Origin: Pseudomonas sp. KU26590
GTDB lineage: Bacteria; Pseudomonadota; Gammaproteobacteria; Pseudomonadales; Pseudomonadaceae
Assembly: GCF_026153515.1 (NCBI RefSeq)
Contig: NZ_CP110644.1
Location: forward strand, 1,827,501-1,891,500
DNA length: 64,000 bases
Reading direction: 5' to 3'
Of the stretch, positions 35,698-44,827 are shown piece after piece (positions within the stretch are counted from its first letter, which is position 1; each line of letters begins with the position of its first letter). The position numbers were made by a program, and so were the translations under genes. Under the pieces are notes generated by a model. It saw nothing but the letters and a program-made list of their open reading frames with translations. It did not search any database and had not been told where the DNA came from.

Positions 35698-38328
35698 ATG
35701 ACGACCCCACAGATTGATATCTTCGAGAAGCAGATCCGCGAAAAACTTCCGACGCATGAAAGCCCCGCTACGGCTGCAGAAGCCATCAAACGAGAAGCTT
35801 CTGTTTTTGGCATCACGTTTTCCGCCGACATGGATCAAAACCTATCGATCGCACTTACGCGTGTCGTTGCGTCGTTGGGGAGTGTCGAGGTATTACGTCA
35901 TTCTTCTCTCATCAAGCCCAGAGAGGAGTGGTACACAGGGCCAAGTGCCCACGACGTACACTGGCCAGCTCTCGAAGGCTACTTGACCAACGTCAAGGGT
36001 TGGGACAAGGACGCTGTGAAATCGATAAACAAAAGCTCGTCGGAAGTGGTCTCGCTATTGGCAAATCCGTCCGCGACCAAATTCCGTCATCGCGGCCTTG
36101 TCGTGGGTTACGTGCAGTCAGGCAAAACGGCCAACATGACTGCCGTCATCGCCAAGGCTGTGGATGCAGGCTACAACCTCATCGTTCTTCTCGCAGGTGT
36201 CACCAATAAGCTCAGGTCACAGACGCAGAGCCGAATCGAAAGTGACGTCGTGAAGCGCCACAGTCACCTATGGCAGCTGTGGACGGAGATTAATGATGAA
36301 GGTGACTTCGTGATTCCGCCTAACCGGCACTTCGCGTTGCCTGTGCCCGGTCGCGCTCAGCTGGTCGTAATGAAAAAAGTTGCCTCACGGCTGCAAGCGT
36401 TTCGCCGAACGATCATCGACGACAAGGGGCGTAGTACGTCGACGAATGTCTTGGCGCAACTCAAGGTACTCATCATCGATGATGAGTGCGATCAGGCCTC
36501 AGTGAACTCCTCGAACAATGACGAGGACATGACTCGAATCAACGAAGAGATTCGGAAAATCATCCGGGCTCTTCCTGCGGTCTCTTACGTTGGTTACACC
36601 GCTACACCGTTCGCCAACGTCTTTATCGACCCGTATCCGCGCAGCAAGGATGAACTAGACGATCTTTACCCTGAAGATTTCATAACTGCGTTACCTCGCT
36701 CCGACAATTATTTTGGTGCGAGGGAGGTATTCGGCTTCGATCCGAAGGACGCTGACAACGAAAGTACAGATGAAGCCGGTCGGGACATGATACGGACCAT
36801 CCCGGTCGAGAAGCTGGATACGTTGCGCCCCGCTCGCGCAAGCGATAAAAACTTCAGACCTAAGATGACAGAGGAATTGGAGGAAGCCATCCTTTGGTTT
36901 CTCATATCGTGTTGCATACGTCGAACTCGGGGCCAGGGACACGAACATATGTCGATGCTCATCCACACCTCGCCGCTTATTTCTCAGCACGAGGGTATGG
37001 ATGCGGTAATCTGTGGATGGCTGAAGACGCATAGTACCGATCTGGCTAACGGTACCGGATATGTTTCTGAGAAATTGGATGCGATTTTTAGTCGTGAAAC
37101 TTCTGCGGTCTCGTTTGGAGGCGAAGCAAGCCTTCCCACGTTGCAACAGCTTTTGCCGCATCTCCAGCAGACGCTTGCAGCGTTGGAAGTTGCAATCGAA
37201 AACGGGGTCAGCGAGAAGCGGCTGGACTACTCGAAGGGCCCGAAAACTTATGTAGTGATCGGCGGGGCGGTGCTCGCTCGCGGGCTGACGATCGAGGGGC
37301 TCTGCGTCTCCTTTTTCCTCCGCACTTCGGTGCAGTACGACACCCTTCTGCAGATGGGACGCTGGTTCGGCTACCGCAAAGGTTACGAAGATCTTCCCCG
37401 TCTCTGGACAACGGCTGAGCTGATTTCAAGCTTCAGGGCGCTTGCGCGCATTGAGGAGGAAATCCGCGACGACATAGCGCGATATAGTGAATACAAGACC
37501 ACTCCTGCGGAATTCGCAGTGAAGGTACGGGCGATTCCCGGGATGGCAATTACTTCGGCGGCGAAAATGCGCCACGCCTTTCGTACCAGCATCAGTTTTG
37601 AAGGGCGTCACGTGCAGACCATTCGCTTTGATCACCAAAGTGAACGAGTGGCCAGTGTTAACTGGTCGGCTGCGAGCGGGCTCGTGGATGATATTGGCGC
37701 TGACAACATCAAGGATTTGGGAAATCGAAAACTCGCACAAGGCATACCTCTGACGCTGGTCAGAAAGTTTTTGAAGATCTACGAGATCTGCGACCAGCAT
37801 ATGGATCTGAAAAGAGAAATGCTGCTTGCTTATATCGACAAGGCAGAGCAACAGCTGCAAACCTGGAACGTTGGTTTTATCACACCCGGATCCAGTCTCT
37901 CTCGCAAGCCGCTGGGACAGTTGGGTCCAATCTCTACCAACCGCCGCGCGCAGTTGAAGGCTTCGGAGAAAAGCTATGCAGACATCAAGGCCTTGATGTC
38001 TAAGAACGATGTTCTCATTGATGTCTCAAGTCCAGCAAGCGACGGAGCTGATGACTCATGGGCATCCTTCAAAAGTCGAAGACCCGCCATACCATTGTTA
38101 CTGCTGTATGCAATTGATCAAGAGTCTCCGCCAATGCCGAGTACGAAGAATCGCGAAAAGCTGGATGCCACCGACGACCTAATCGGAATCGGTATCGTGT
38201 TTCCCGGTGCCAAGGATTACGCTGGCGCGTACTACGCGGTGGAGCTGGATGTTCCTTCGGAAGAAAAGATTGATGAATCACTGGAAGAGGTATTTGCAGC
38301 GGAAGAGGCGCAGGCTGCCGATGCATAA
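35698..38328 (+). CDS. Z1-domain superfamily II helicase-like ATPase
   Basis: An 876-residue protein of the Z1 family, which accompanies MORC-type ATPases in predicted restriction systems. Helicase motifs are visible: Walker A GYVQSGKT at 137-144, Walker B LIIDDECD at 258-265, motif III SYVGYTATPFAN at 296-307, and late motifs RGLTIEGLCVSFFLR and LLQMGRWFGYRKG. It probably translocates or remodels DNA using ATP. ATG 35698 has AGGA at good spacing; an in-frame TTG at 35662 is rejected. The next gene starts 8 bases before this stop, which shows translational coupling. Confidence 0.9.
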   Translation: MTTPQIDIFEKQIREKLPTHESPATAAEAIKREASVFGITFSADMDQNLSIALTRVVASLGSVEVLRHSSLIKPREEWYTGPSAHDVHWPALEGYLTNVKGWDKDAVKSINKSSSEVVSLLANPSATKFRHRGLVVGYVQSGKTANMTAVIAKAVDAGYNLIVLLAGVTNKLRSQTQSRIESDVVKRHSHLWQLWTEINDEGDFVIPPNRHFALPVPGRAQLVVMKKVASRLQAFRRTIIDDKGRSTSTNVLAQLKVLIIDDECDQASVNSSNNDEDMTRINEEIRKIIRALPAVSYVGYTATPFANVFIDPYPRSKDELDDLYPEDFITALPRSDNYFGAREVFGFDPKDADNESTDEAGRDMIRTIPVEKLDTLRPARASDKNFRPKMTEELEEAILWFLISCCIRRTRGQGHEHMSMLIHTSPLISQHEGMDAVICGWLKTHSTDLANGTGYVSEKLDAIFSRETSAVSFGGEASLPTLQQLLPHLQQTLAALEVAIENGVSEKRLDYSKGPKTYVVIGGAVLARGLTIEGLCVSFFLRTSVQYDTLLQMGRWFGYRKGYEDLPRLWTTAELISSFRALARIEEEIRDDIARYSEYKTTPAEFAVKVRAIPGMAITSAAKMRHAFRTSISFEGRHVQTIRFDHQSERVASVNWSAASGLVDDIGADNIKDLGNRKLAQGIPLTLVRKFLKIYEICDQHMDLKREMLLAYIDKAEQQLQTWNVGFITPGSSLSRKPLGQLGPISTNRRAQLKASEKSYADIKALMSKNDVLIDVSSPASDGADDSWASFKSRRPAIPLLLLYAIDQESPPMPSTKNREKLDATDDLIGIGIVFPGAKDYAGAYYAVELDVPSEEKIDESLEEVFAAEEAQAADA

Positions 38329-39313
38329 TCCTCTTCAGCGGTGGACGCAACTTCGCTCCAGTGAGAAGGGCGATGGCGTCGTCGAGATTCCTACGTTGGA
38401 CTCCGGTATCGACACTGGCTTCGGAGTCGTACGTTATGCTATCGGCCTGCATGGCGAACCCCGTCTATTAGTCCCAACGAGCGGGCACCATTCTAGAGGG
38501 CTCACCTGCACCAGCAAACTTTCGGTATCCATCGTCAGTCTTACAGTCGCGGGTAAAAGCGTCCGGTTCATTGACATTATGTGCCTCGATAAAACGCTGA
38601 ATGCAGTGTTTGCAGAGCTGGCGGCAGCAATGCTCAGACGCTTGGAAAGTGGAGACTCGCCTCACACGGCAGTCGCAAGCGCGATTCATGATTTCCGTGA
38701 ATTACTGAGGGAGACATCCGGCCCGAAAATTCCTGAAAGCGCCATAGCGGGGCTTATTGGCGAACTGCTGGTGCTTCATGAACTGGTGAAGATAGACCTT
38801 GGAGCTGTCGAAGCGTGGTCGGGGCCACTTGGCCAACGCCACGACTTCCGTAGGGGGAGGCACGCGCTGGAAGTGAAGACTTCCGGTCGTTTGGACGCGA
38901 TGCAGATAAGTATCAACGGCATCGACCAACTGGAGCTGCCGGATAACGGCTCGCTTGTCTTGGTTCATGTCAATATTGAGAAGGCACAGGACGGCGAGTT
39001 GTCTGTCGCGGAGCTGGCAAAACTGTTGCAATCCTGCGGGGTGAAGACTTCAACGCTCCATGAGCGCTTGGTTGCAATTGGTTGCCAAAGCCCCGACGCT
39101 CCGGAATGGAATCGCGTCGCTTATTCAGACTGGTCCATCAGGACATATCAGGTTGGGCCTGGTTTCCCCCGAATCACCCGTTCGGGACTCGAGTCAAAAT
39201 CACTCCCGGCCGGCGTGAGCAATCTGTCGTATGCCGTAGACCTGACCCATGCCACCGCATACGCGCTCTCTGAAACAGAGCAGGTGGATGCCTTTAAGAG
39301 AATCTCGAAATGA
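38321..39313 (+). CDS. PD-(D/E)XK nuclease-fold protein (DUF4420 type)
   Basis: A 330-residue protein of the DUF4420/PD-(D/E)XK motif family, commonly found next to Z1 proteins. The nuclease core is visible: E148 (GLIGELLVLHEL), D175 (GQRHDFRRG) and E184-V-K186 (HALEVKTSGR), followed by a strand LVLVHVNIEK. It is the likely DNA-cutting or DNA-sensing partner of the Z1 ATPase. The ATG at 38321 overlaps the Z1 stop by 8 bases; an in-frame extension upstream is a shadow of the Z1 gene. It overlaps the next gene by 4 bases. Confidence 0.82.
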   Translation: MHNPLQRWTQLRSSEKGDGVVEIPTLDSGIDTGFGVVRYAIGLHGEPRLLVPTSGHHSRGLTCTSKLSVSIVSLTVAGKSVRFIDIMCLDKTLNAVFAELAAAMLRRLESGDSPHTAVASAIHDFRELLRETSGPKIPESAIAGLIGELLVLHELVKIDLGAVEAWSGPLGQRHDFRRGRHALEVKTSGRLDAMQISINGIDQLELPDNGSLVLVHVNIEKAQDGELSVAELAKLLQSCGVKTSTLHERLVAIGCQSPDAPEWNRVAYSDWSIRTYQVGPGFPRITRSGLESKSLPAGVSNLSYAVDLTHATAYALSETEQVDAFKRISK

Positions 39314-41160
39314 GCCTGTTGGAACTCTTCAGCGAACCATTCGCGCGTACTGGTAATATCGCGGCCGACGGTTTCAGAAAGTTGCTTGGCTGCCCCGCGC
39401 AGGATCTTTTGCAGACAGTGCTGCGTGAGTCGATACAGAACAGCATCGATGCGGGCCGTCTGGGCAAGGGCCCCGCCATCCATGTGCGCTATCGCACTCT
39501 GACGTCGGAGCAGCTGAACTTTCTCGTTAGTCAAGTTCTATCCGATCAAATCTTTTGTGATCAAACTGCAGTTGCCGTTCAAGAGACCCTAGGGAAGACC
39601 GACCTAAAAGTCTTAGAAATTTGCGATTTCAATACCACAGGATTAGGCGGGCCGACGTCAGGTGATGCCGTGGCGGAGGGTGGCGAAGCGCTGGATTTCG
39701 TGAACTTTATGCGCAATGTCGGCGTTGCGAGGGATACCCATAATGGCGGTGGTACATACGGGTATGGCAAAAGCTCCTTGTATGCCATGAGCGCGTGCTC
39801 CAGCATTCTTGTCGATACACAAACCACCGCCAGCGGCACCCCGACAAGAAGGTTCATGGGCTGTCACCTCGGAAGTGCTTTTGACGCCGTTGCGCCGAAC
39901 GGCAAGAGAAAACGTTTCACCGGGCGTCACTGGTGGGGTATCAAAGATAGCGAAGGCGGTATCGACCCAGCTACCGGTGCCACAGCCGAAGAGCTTGCGG
40001 CATCGTTAGGCATGCCAGCACGTGGGCACGTCCTGACCGGTACTACAGTCATGATCCTTGACCCCTACGTGGCTGAGGGTTCAAGAACGGCCGCTGATGA
40101 GATCATCGAGACGATACTCTGGAACTTCTGGCCTCGACTCACGCGCACGACCCCCGTGGAAAGGAAGCTGGACATTCGGTTGTTCATAGAGCATACCGAA
40201 GTACCCATCCCCCTGCCGGAGCACTTTCCACCGCTTGATTTATTTTCTGCTGCCATTGCCGAGCATCGAAATATTGAAGGCGATATCATCCGGATACAAC
40301 GGGACAAGCCGCACAAAGTCCTTGGGGCGCTCGCGCTCAAGAGGGGTATGCGTGCGACGCGCTCTGCAGTAGCCCTTCATGACAATTCCAAAATACCTCA
40401 TCAGGCCAGCCACATCGCGGTAATGCGGCCTGTGGAGCTTGTCGTCAAATATATAAGCGGTACACCTTTCCCGGATGCGCGTTACGAATGGGCGGGCGTT
40501 TTCATTTGTTCGGATGAGAAGCTCGTAGAGGAAGCTTTTGCAAAGGCAGAGCCCCCTGCGCATGATGACTGGGTGCCTGACATGCTCCCGGGGTCAGACG
40601 CGAAGTCAATAGTCAGGATTGCACTGAAACGCCTTGAACATCATGGCCAAACCTATGCTGCACCCATCTCGACGACTGTTGCGTGCGCAGGAAGTAAAGG
40701 CCCCTCGCTGGCGAAGACAGCTGCCAAACTGGGAAATCTTCTGGATGCTGTTTCGGGTAAAGGGCCAGGCAAATCAATCACGGCAAATTCTCACACTTCC
40801 CGCAAGCGTGATGAGCTATCCGTTTCCTTGCCTAGGTTTCTCCGACTCGAAATTGACGAGAATGATCAGCCATGCGCGGTTTTCGAAGCTGAACTACGTA
40901 ACGACAAGAGAGATGAGCATCTCAAATTGATCGCTGAGTCAAAACTCATCGCCGATGGTGGGATGACGGACAGTACAGACCTTCCGCTTGGGTTTGAATC
41001 CAAGGTATTGAAGATGGATTTAAATGGAACGCAGAAAGAGGTCTGTGGCGATATCCTAGAAGTGGGCAAACAATGTGGTGTTCTGACTATTCGCGTGTTG
41101 TGTCCGGCTCACGCGGCCGTCGGGGTACGCCTGTCCTTTATGAAAGTGAGTGATCAATGA
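39310..41160 (+). CDS. MORC/MutL-type GHKL ATPase
   Basis: A 616-residue protein with an N-terminal GHKL ATP-binding domain: motif I RESIQNSIDAG (E40, N44, D47), motif II DFNTTGLGG at 106-114 and motif III GGGTYGYGKSS at 146-156. An S5-like domain is expected after about residue 250, and the C-terminal ~200 residues are beta-rich and unassigned. The arrangement matches the prokaryotic MORC-like (paraMORC) ATPases described in restriction-modification gene neighbourhoods. These proteins likely clamp or loop DNA on ATP binding. Start and stop overlap the neighbours by 4 bases (ATGA), so the unit is one operon. Confidence 0.87.
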   Translation: MSLLELFSEPFARTGNIAADGFRKLLGCPAQDLLQTVLRESIQNSIDAGRLGKGPAIHVRYRTLTSEQLNFLVSQVLSDQIFCDQTAVAVQETLGKTDLKVLEICDFNTTGLGGPTSGDAVAEGGEALDFVNFMRNVGVARDTHNGGGTYGYGKSSLYAMSACSSILVDTQTTASGTPTRRFMGCHLGSAFDAVAPNGKRKRFTGRHWWGIKDSEGGIDPATGATAEELAASLGMPARGHVLTGTTVMILDPYVAEGSRTAADEIIETILWNFWPRLTRTTPVERKLDIRLFIEHTEVPIPLPEHFPPLDLFSAAIAEHRNIEGDIIRIQRDKPHKVLGALALKRGMRATRSAVALHDNSKIPHQASHIAVMRPVELVVKYISGTPFPDARYEWAGVFICSDEKLVEEAFAKAEPPAHDDWVPDMLPGSDAKSIVRIALKRLEHHGQTYAAPISTTVACAGSKGPSLAKTAAKLGNLLDAVSGKGPGKSITANSHTSRKRDELSVSLPRFLRLEIDENDQPCAVFEAELRNDKRDEHLKLIAESKLIADGGMTDSTDLPLGFESKVLKMDLNGTQKEVCGDILEVGKQCGVLTIRVLCPAHAAVGVRLSFMKVSDQ

Positions 41161-42065
41161 GAAGAATAGCGCTGCCATTCCTCACACTCTCCGATGATTC
41201 TGTTGCGCTGAGTGAATGGACGATCGGCGAACTTGGACAGCCGCGGTTCCCTCTTGCGGAAATTCTGGAGGATTGGGACTACGAGAAAGATCTGGAGATC
41301 GGCGTGGAAGTCACTGTTGATCTTCACCAAGCTTCTTTAGACCTAGCTCTCGACGCCGCTTCACTCAAACTCGCCGCAGTGCTCGTAGTCGGAACTGGTG
41401 CAGGGTCGCTTCCTCGTGTAACCCATTATGCTTGCATAAAAATCATAGATCGTGGCAACACCTCTGTACGTCTCGAAGCGACGCTTGCAGGGCACACACT
41501 ATCGTCCCAGCTGCATCTTGAAATCAGAATTCTCCTCGATGGGCCCATTGCATCAGGAAGTCAGTTGTCACCTCGGTTCAAAGGCGCGAAGCTTTGGCGA
41601 ACAGATCTGCGTGTCCTCCTAGAGGATGGGGGCGAATCGCGCTTTCCGATCGAACTCACGAGTTTCACTGATAGCTTTCAGGGCATGCCTGAGCAGAATG
41701 CTCCTTGGTATATGCAGTGGGACCCATCCAATTTCCATGCCGACTTCGGTGGCAATGTGCGTCTCTACGTGAACTCTGATAACGAGGAAATCGCGCATCG
41801 CTTTGTAGATGGTGACCGGATTTTGCTTCAGGCAATCGTCGCTGATGTCATGACACAAATGATTACGACCGCGCTTGATCAAGAGAATGAGGATGATTTT
41901 TTGGTCACTTTCGAACAGGGGTCCATTGGGCAGCAGACCCGTGTTTGGATTGAAACTGCCTTTAGTGGGCAGAACCGCCAAAGCATTAGCGCCATGCGTC
42001 GAAATTATCCCGGCCGATTTCATGCATCGATTTTGGCGGCCGCCGAGTTAAGGGGCGAAGAATAA
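41157..42065 (+). CDS. Unknown protein of the MORC/Z1 operon (302 residues)
   Basis: I do not recognise a family. It is soluble, acidic and beta-rich, without membrane segments or obvious catalytic motifs. Features are an N-terminal FLTLSDDSVALSEW segment, a central GPIASGSQLSPRFKGAKLWR stretch, then PWYMQWDPSNFHADFGGNV and a C-terminal SAMRRNYPGRFHASI. It overlaps the GHKL gene by 4 bases and the next gene by one base, so it is a translationally coupled component. A role as DNA-binding or structural subunit is inference only. Confidence 0.8.
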   Translation: MRRIALPFLTLSDDSVALSEWTIGELGQPRFPLAEILEDWDYEKDLEIGVEVTVDLHQASLDLALDAASLKLAAVLVVGTGAGSLPRVTHYACIKIIDRGNTSVRLEATLAGHTLSSQLHLEIRILLDGPIASGSQLSPRFKGAKLWRTDLRVLLEDGGESRFPIELTSFTDSFQGMPEQNAPWYMQWDPSNFHADFGGNVRLYVNSDNEEIAHRFVDGDRILLQAIVADVMTQMITTALDQENEDDFLVTFEQGSIGQQTRVWIETAFSGQNRQSISAMRRNYPGRFHASILAAAELRGEE

Positions 42066-42826
42066 TGGCCATCGCACTATTACCTCGTCTGAAGCCAATT
42101 GGTGTGGATACCGCTCTCGGACGATTTCATGAAACAGGCGTGAATACCCGATCTACTCTAAATATCCTGTCAGATTATTCGGACGTATTATCGTTTGCTC
42201 CCAGCGGCGGTTATAAAACGGGAAAGGCCGCTGTGGATATCGGGCACGGACTAAAGCAGGTCGCACAAAGCGCAGGATTCCCTCGCATAGGCAGCCAAAG
42301 CGCCAAGGCCAAGTTCGATCAGGAGGCGGCGATTTACCTTGCTCAGGCACCAGAACTTTTCAGTGGCGAAGCGCTCAGAAATGATGTTTGGGCATTTATT
42401 GCAACTGTGATTATCCCTGACTTGGTGATGTGGCGCTTCCCTGGTGAAAACCGTAGCCGATTCGCCGGTGGAAACCGAAATACGTTCCAACGGCTGTGGA
42501 TGCGCGGTAAAGGGCTCGATCGTGGATGCGACCACGCTGACCGCTGGGGCTTGGTTAAAGCACTGCCCGAAGATGCGATGGTGCAGATCTTCGAAAGACC
42601 CTCCATCGCCAGCTCACAGCGGCTTGCGACAGCTGTCGCTGAGTGCTGGGTGAGCGCGTCAATCGCAGCAGAAAAAGGCACGATGGAGGACATCATGCGC
42701 AGAGCTATGAAGATTCTTCGTATTCGGAGCGAAATCATCGATTTCGCTTACCTTGATACTGAGCAGCTTGAGAAAGCTATTACGACGATTTTTAAAGATG
42801 CGATGTCCGTTCGATCCGCTTCGTGA
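42065..42826 (+). CDS. Unknown last protein of the MORC/Z1 operon (253 residues)
   Basis: A soluble protein with a Trp/Arg-rich centre (NDVWAFIATVIIPDLVMWRFPG split as DVWAFIATVIIPDLV and WRFPGENRSR, then NTFQRLWMRGKGLDRG). From memory it resembles proteins catalogued as DUF6339, which also occur next to PD-(D/E)XK motif genes, but I could not check this. Its start overlaps the previous stop (TAATG). No nuclease or ATPase motif is visible. The following 490 bases (42827-43316) contain no gene. Confidence 0.75.
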   Translation: MAIALLPRLKPIGVDTALGRFHETGVNTRSTLNILSDYSDVLSFAPSGGYKTGKAAVDIGHGLKQVAQSAGFPRIGSQSAKAKFDQEAAIYLAQAPELFSGEALRNDVWAFIATVIIPDLVMWRFPGENRSRFAGGNRNTFQRLWMRGKGLDRGCDHADRWGLVKALPEDAMVQIFERPSIASSQRLATAVAECWVSASIAAEKGTMEDIMRRAMKILRIRSEIIDFAYLDTEQLEKAITTIFKDAMSVRSAS

Positions 42827-43320
42827 AAGTCATAGGGGTATAAGCTAGGTGGCGGCTGCATGTCGCCACAGTACCGTTAACGGGCATGCGCTTATGTGGT
42901 GACCAATCACGCCAACGGTAAGGCAAGCGAAATCCATCATCAGCACTGTTGCGGATTTGCTGGAGAGGTCAATTTTAAATAACCCGTGCCAACGGGTTTG
43001 CACTATTACTCATCGCGCGTTGCTGTACTGCGAGAGGAATGTTTGCCTGCTTATATGGTGAGACTGTTCGCCTTGTCGAACCTGTGAATGGCGCGTCGAC
43101 ATGTCCTCTTCGGTGTGGATGAAGCCCATCCTTGCTAGAAAAATGGCCACTACGCAGTGCTAGAAGCACGAATAACTATAAAGTTTTCAGCAAGTTTACC
43201 GATTGGCATTCTGAATGCGCCAGCCGCTCAGTAATTGAAAAGTAGGCGGTTGCTTCAGACTATCCTCAGGGTAATTGACCAATAACTAGCTTGGAGCGTG
43301 TCTGATATAACGCTCCCTAG

Positions 43321-44513
43321 GGAAACTCTGAAAAAGACTTCCAAATCTGGTGAAATACGCCAGTCCCAAGCACTGAACGGTTGAGTCCCGATGAAGCAGA
43401 TGTCCTTCGCTGACGCCGAATACGCTGGCAAACGCAAACAAACCCGCCGTGAACGCTTCCTGATCGAGATGGATCAGGTCGTGCCCTGGAATGGCTTGGT
43501 CAAACTGATCGAGCCGCACTATCCAACGGGAGAAGGTGGTCGTCCGGCATACCCGTTGATGGCGATGTTGCGGGTTCATCTGATGCAGAACTGGTTCGGT
43601 TATAGCGACCCAGCTATGGAAGAATCGCTGTACGAAACTACGATTCTGCGCCAGTTTGCCGGGCTGCATCTGGATCGGATTCCAGACGAAACCACGATCC
43701 TCAACTTCCGCAGATTGCTCGAAAAACATGAGCTGGCCGGTGGGATTTTGCAGGTCATCAATGGCTATTTGGGCGACCGTGGTTTGTTGTTGCGCCAAGG
43801 CACCGTGGTCGATGCGACGATCATTCATGCGCCGAGTTCGACCAAGAACAAGGACGGCAAACGCGACCCTGAAATGCATCAAACCAAGAAGGGAAATCAA
43901 TACTATTTCGGGATGAAATCGCACATCGGTGTCGATGCCGAATCCGGTTTGGTGCATAGCGTAGTGGGCACTGCGGCGAATGTGGCGGACGTAACCCAGG
44001 TCGATCAGTTACTGCACGGAGAAGAAACTTACGTCTCTGGCGATGCCGGTTACACCGGCGTCGAAAAGCGCCCCGAGCATCAAGATCGCCAAATGATCTG
44101 GTCGATTGCTGCGCGGCCCAGCAGCTATAAAAAGCATGCAAAGAAGAGTCTGATCGGGCGCATGCGTCGCAAAATCGAATACGCGAAAGCTCAACTGCGC
44201 GCCAAGGTTGAGCATCCGTTTCGAGTAATCAAGCGCCAGTTTGGTTATACGAAAGTACGCTTCCGAGGCCTGCTGAAAAACACTGCGCAGCAGACCACGC
44301 TGTTTGCTCTGTCGAACCTGTGGATGATGCGAAAACGATTACTCAATGCAGGAGAGGTACGCCTTTAATGCGGAAAATGAGTGCTGAAAAGCGCTTGTAC
44401 GCAGAAAAAAGCGGGGATTGAGAGAGCAAAAGGTCTAATTTTCGATTGAGTCGACATTTTTTGAGCCTCAAGCAACGGGGCTGTTAAAAACGCGTGCCTA
44501 CTTCAGACCTTCC
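43321..44513 (+). mobile_element. IS5-family insertion sequence, complete, CTAG target duplication
   Basis: 1193 bases. The imperfect terminal inverted repeats begin GGAAACTCTGAA on the left and GGAAGGTCTGAA on the right (reverse strand). The element is flanked by direct CTAG copies (43317-43320 and 44514-44517), the duplication typical for IS5. The left target lies at the edge of a hairpin (GGAGCG 43293-43298, CGCTCC 43311-43316). It separates the MORC/Z1 operon from the MvaI-type endonuclease. Confidence 0.93.
43391..44368 (+). CDS. IS5-family transposase
   Basis: A 325-residue DDE transposase, intact. The N-terminal DUF772-type domain (PLMAMLRVHLMQNWFGYSDP near residue 53) and the DDE core are present: VVDATIIHAPSS with the first Asp, VSGDAGYTG with the second, and an R/K-rich RAKVEHPFRVIKRQFG with the Glu. 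It probably moves the surrounding element by cut and paste. The reading frame fills most of the element and shows no damage, so it may be active. Confidence 0.95.
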   Translation: MKQMSFADAEYAGKRKQTRRERFLIEMDQVVPWNGLVKLIEPHYPTGEGGRPAYPLMAMLRVHLMQNWFGYSDPAMEESLYETTILRQFAGLHLDRIPDETTILNFRRLLEKHELAGGILQVINGYLGDRGLLLRQGTVVDATIIHAPSSTKNKDGKRDPEMHQTKKGNQYYFGMKSHIGVDAESGLVHSVVGTAANVADVTQVDQLLHGEETYVSGDAGYTGVEKRPEHQDRQMIWSIAARPSSYKKHAKKSLIGRMRRKIEYAKAQLRAKVEHPFRVIKRQFGYTKVRFRGLLKNTAQQTTLFALSNLWMMRKRLLNAGEVRL

Positions 44514-44558
44514 CTAGATAGAAAATCCTTGTCGAGAATACACTCTATAGCAATCCTG

Positions 44559-44607
44559 TTCTGCCTTCTGCCTTCTGCCTTCTGCCTTCTGCCTTCTGCC
44601 TTCTGCC
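44559..44607. repeat. Seven tandem copies of TTCTGCC
   Basis: A perfect heptanucleotide tract, seven units (49 bases), lies between the IS5 element and the MvaI-type endonuclease gene, about 220 bases before its first ATG. Such tracts change length by slippage and could alter promoter spacing. Confidence 0.9.
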
Positions 44608-44827
44608 GCCCTCGCGACGCATTGTGGGTCAGATAGGGCTTTCGCGCGGATTGCGCTTGCTGTTCTGCGCGAAGGATGCAGGTCCTTGTTCGAAAATTTC
44701 CAATAGGTCAGATATAAAAACTCTACGAAAAAACCAATATGAAAAAATAATTACCTATTAAAAACAGGTACTTATCCTTAAATACCATGTCTCTGCGAAG
44801 CTTTTCATTATTTTTTTTCTTTACATC

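Noticed and set aside
42827..43316. Possible gene remnant between the MORC operon and the IS5 element
   Set aside because: Frames are short and without recognisable motifs; no ribosome site was found.
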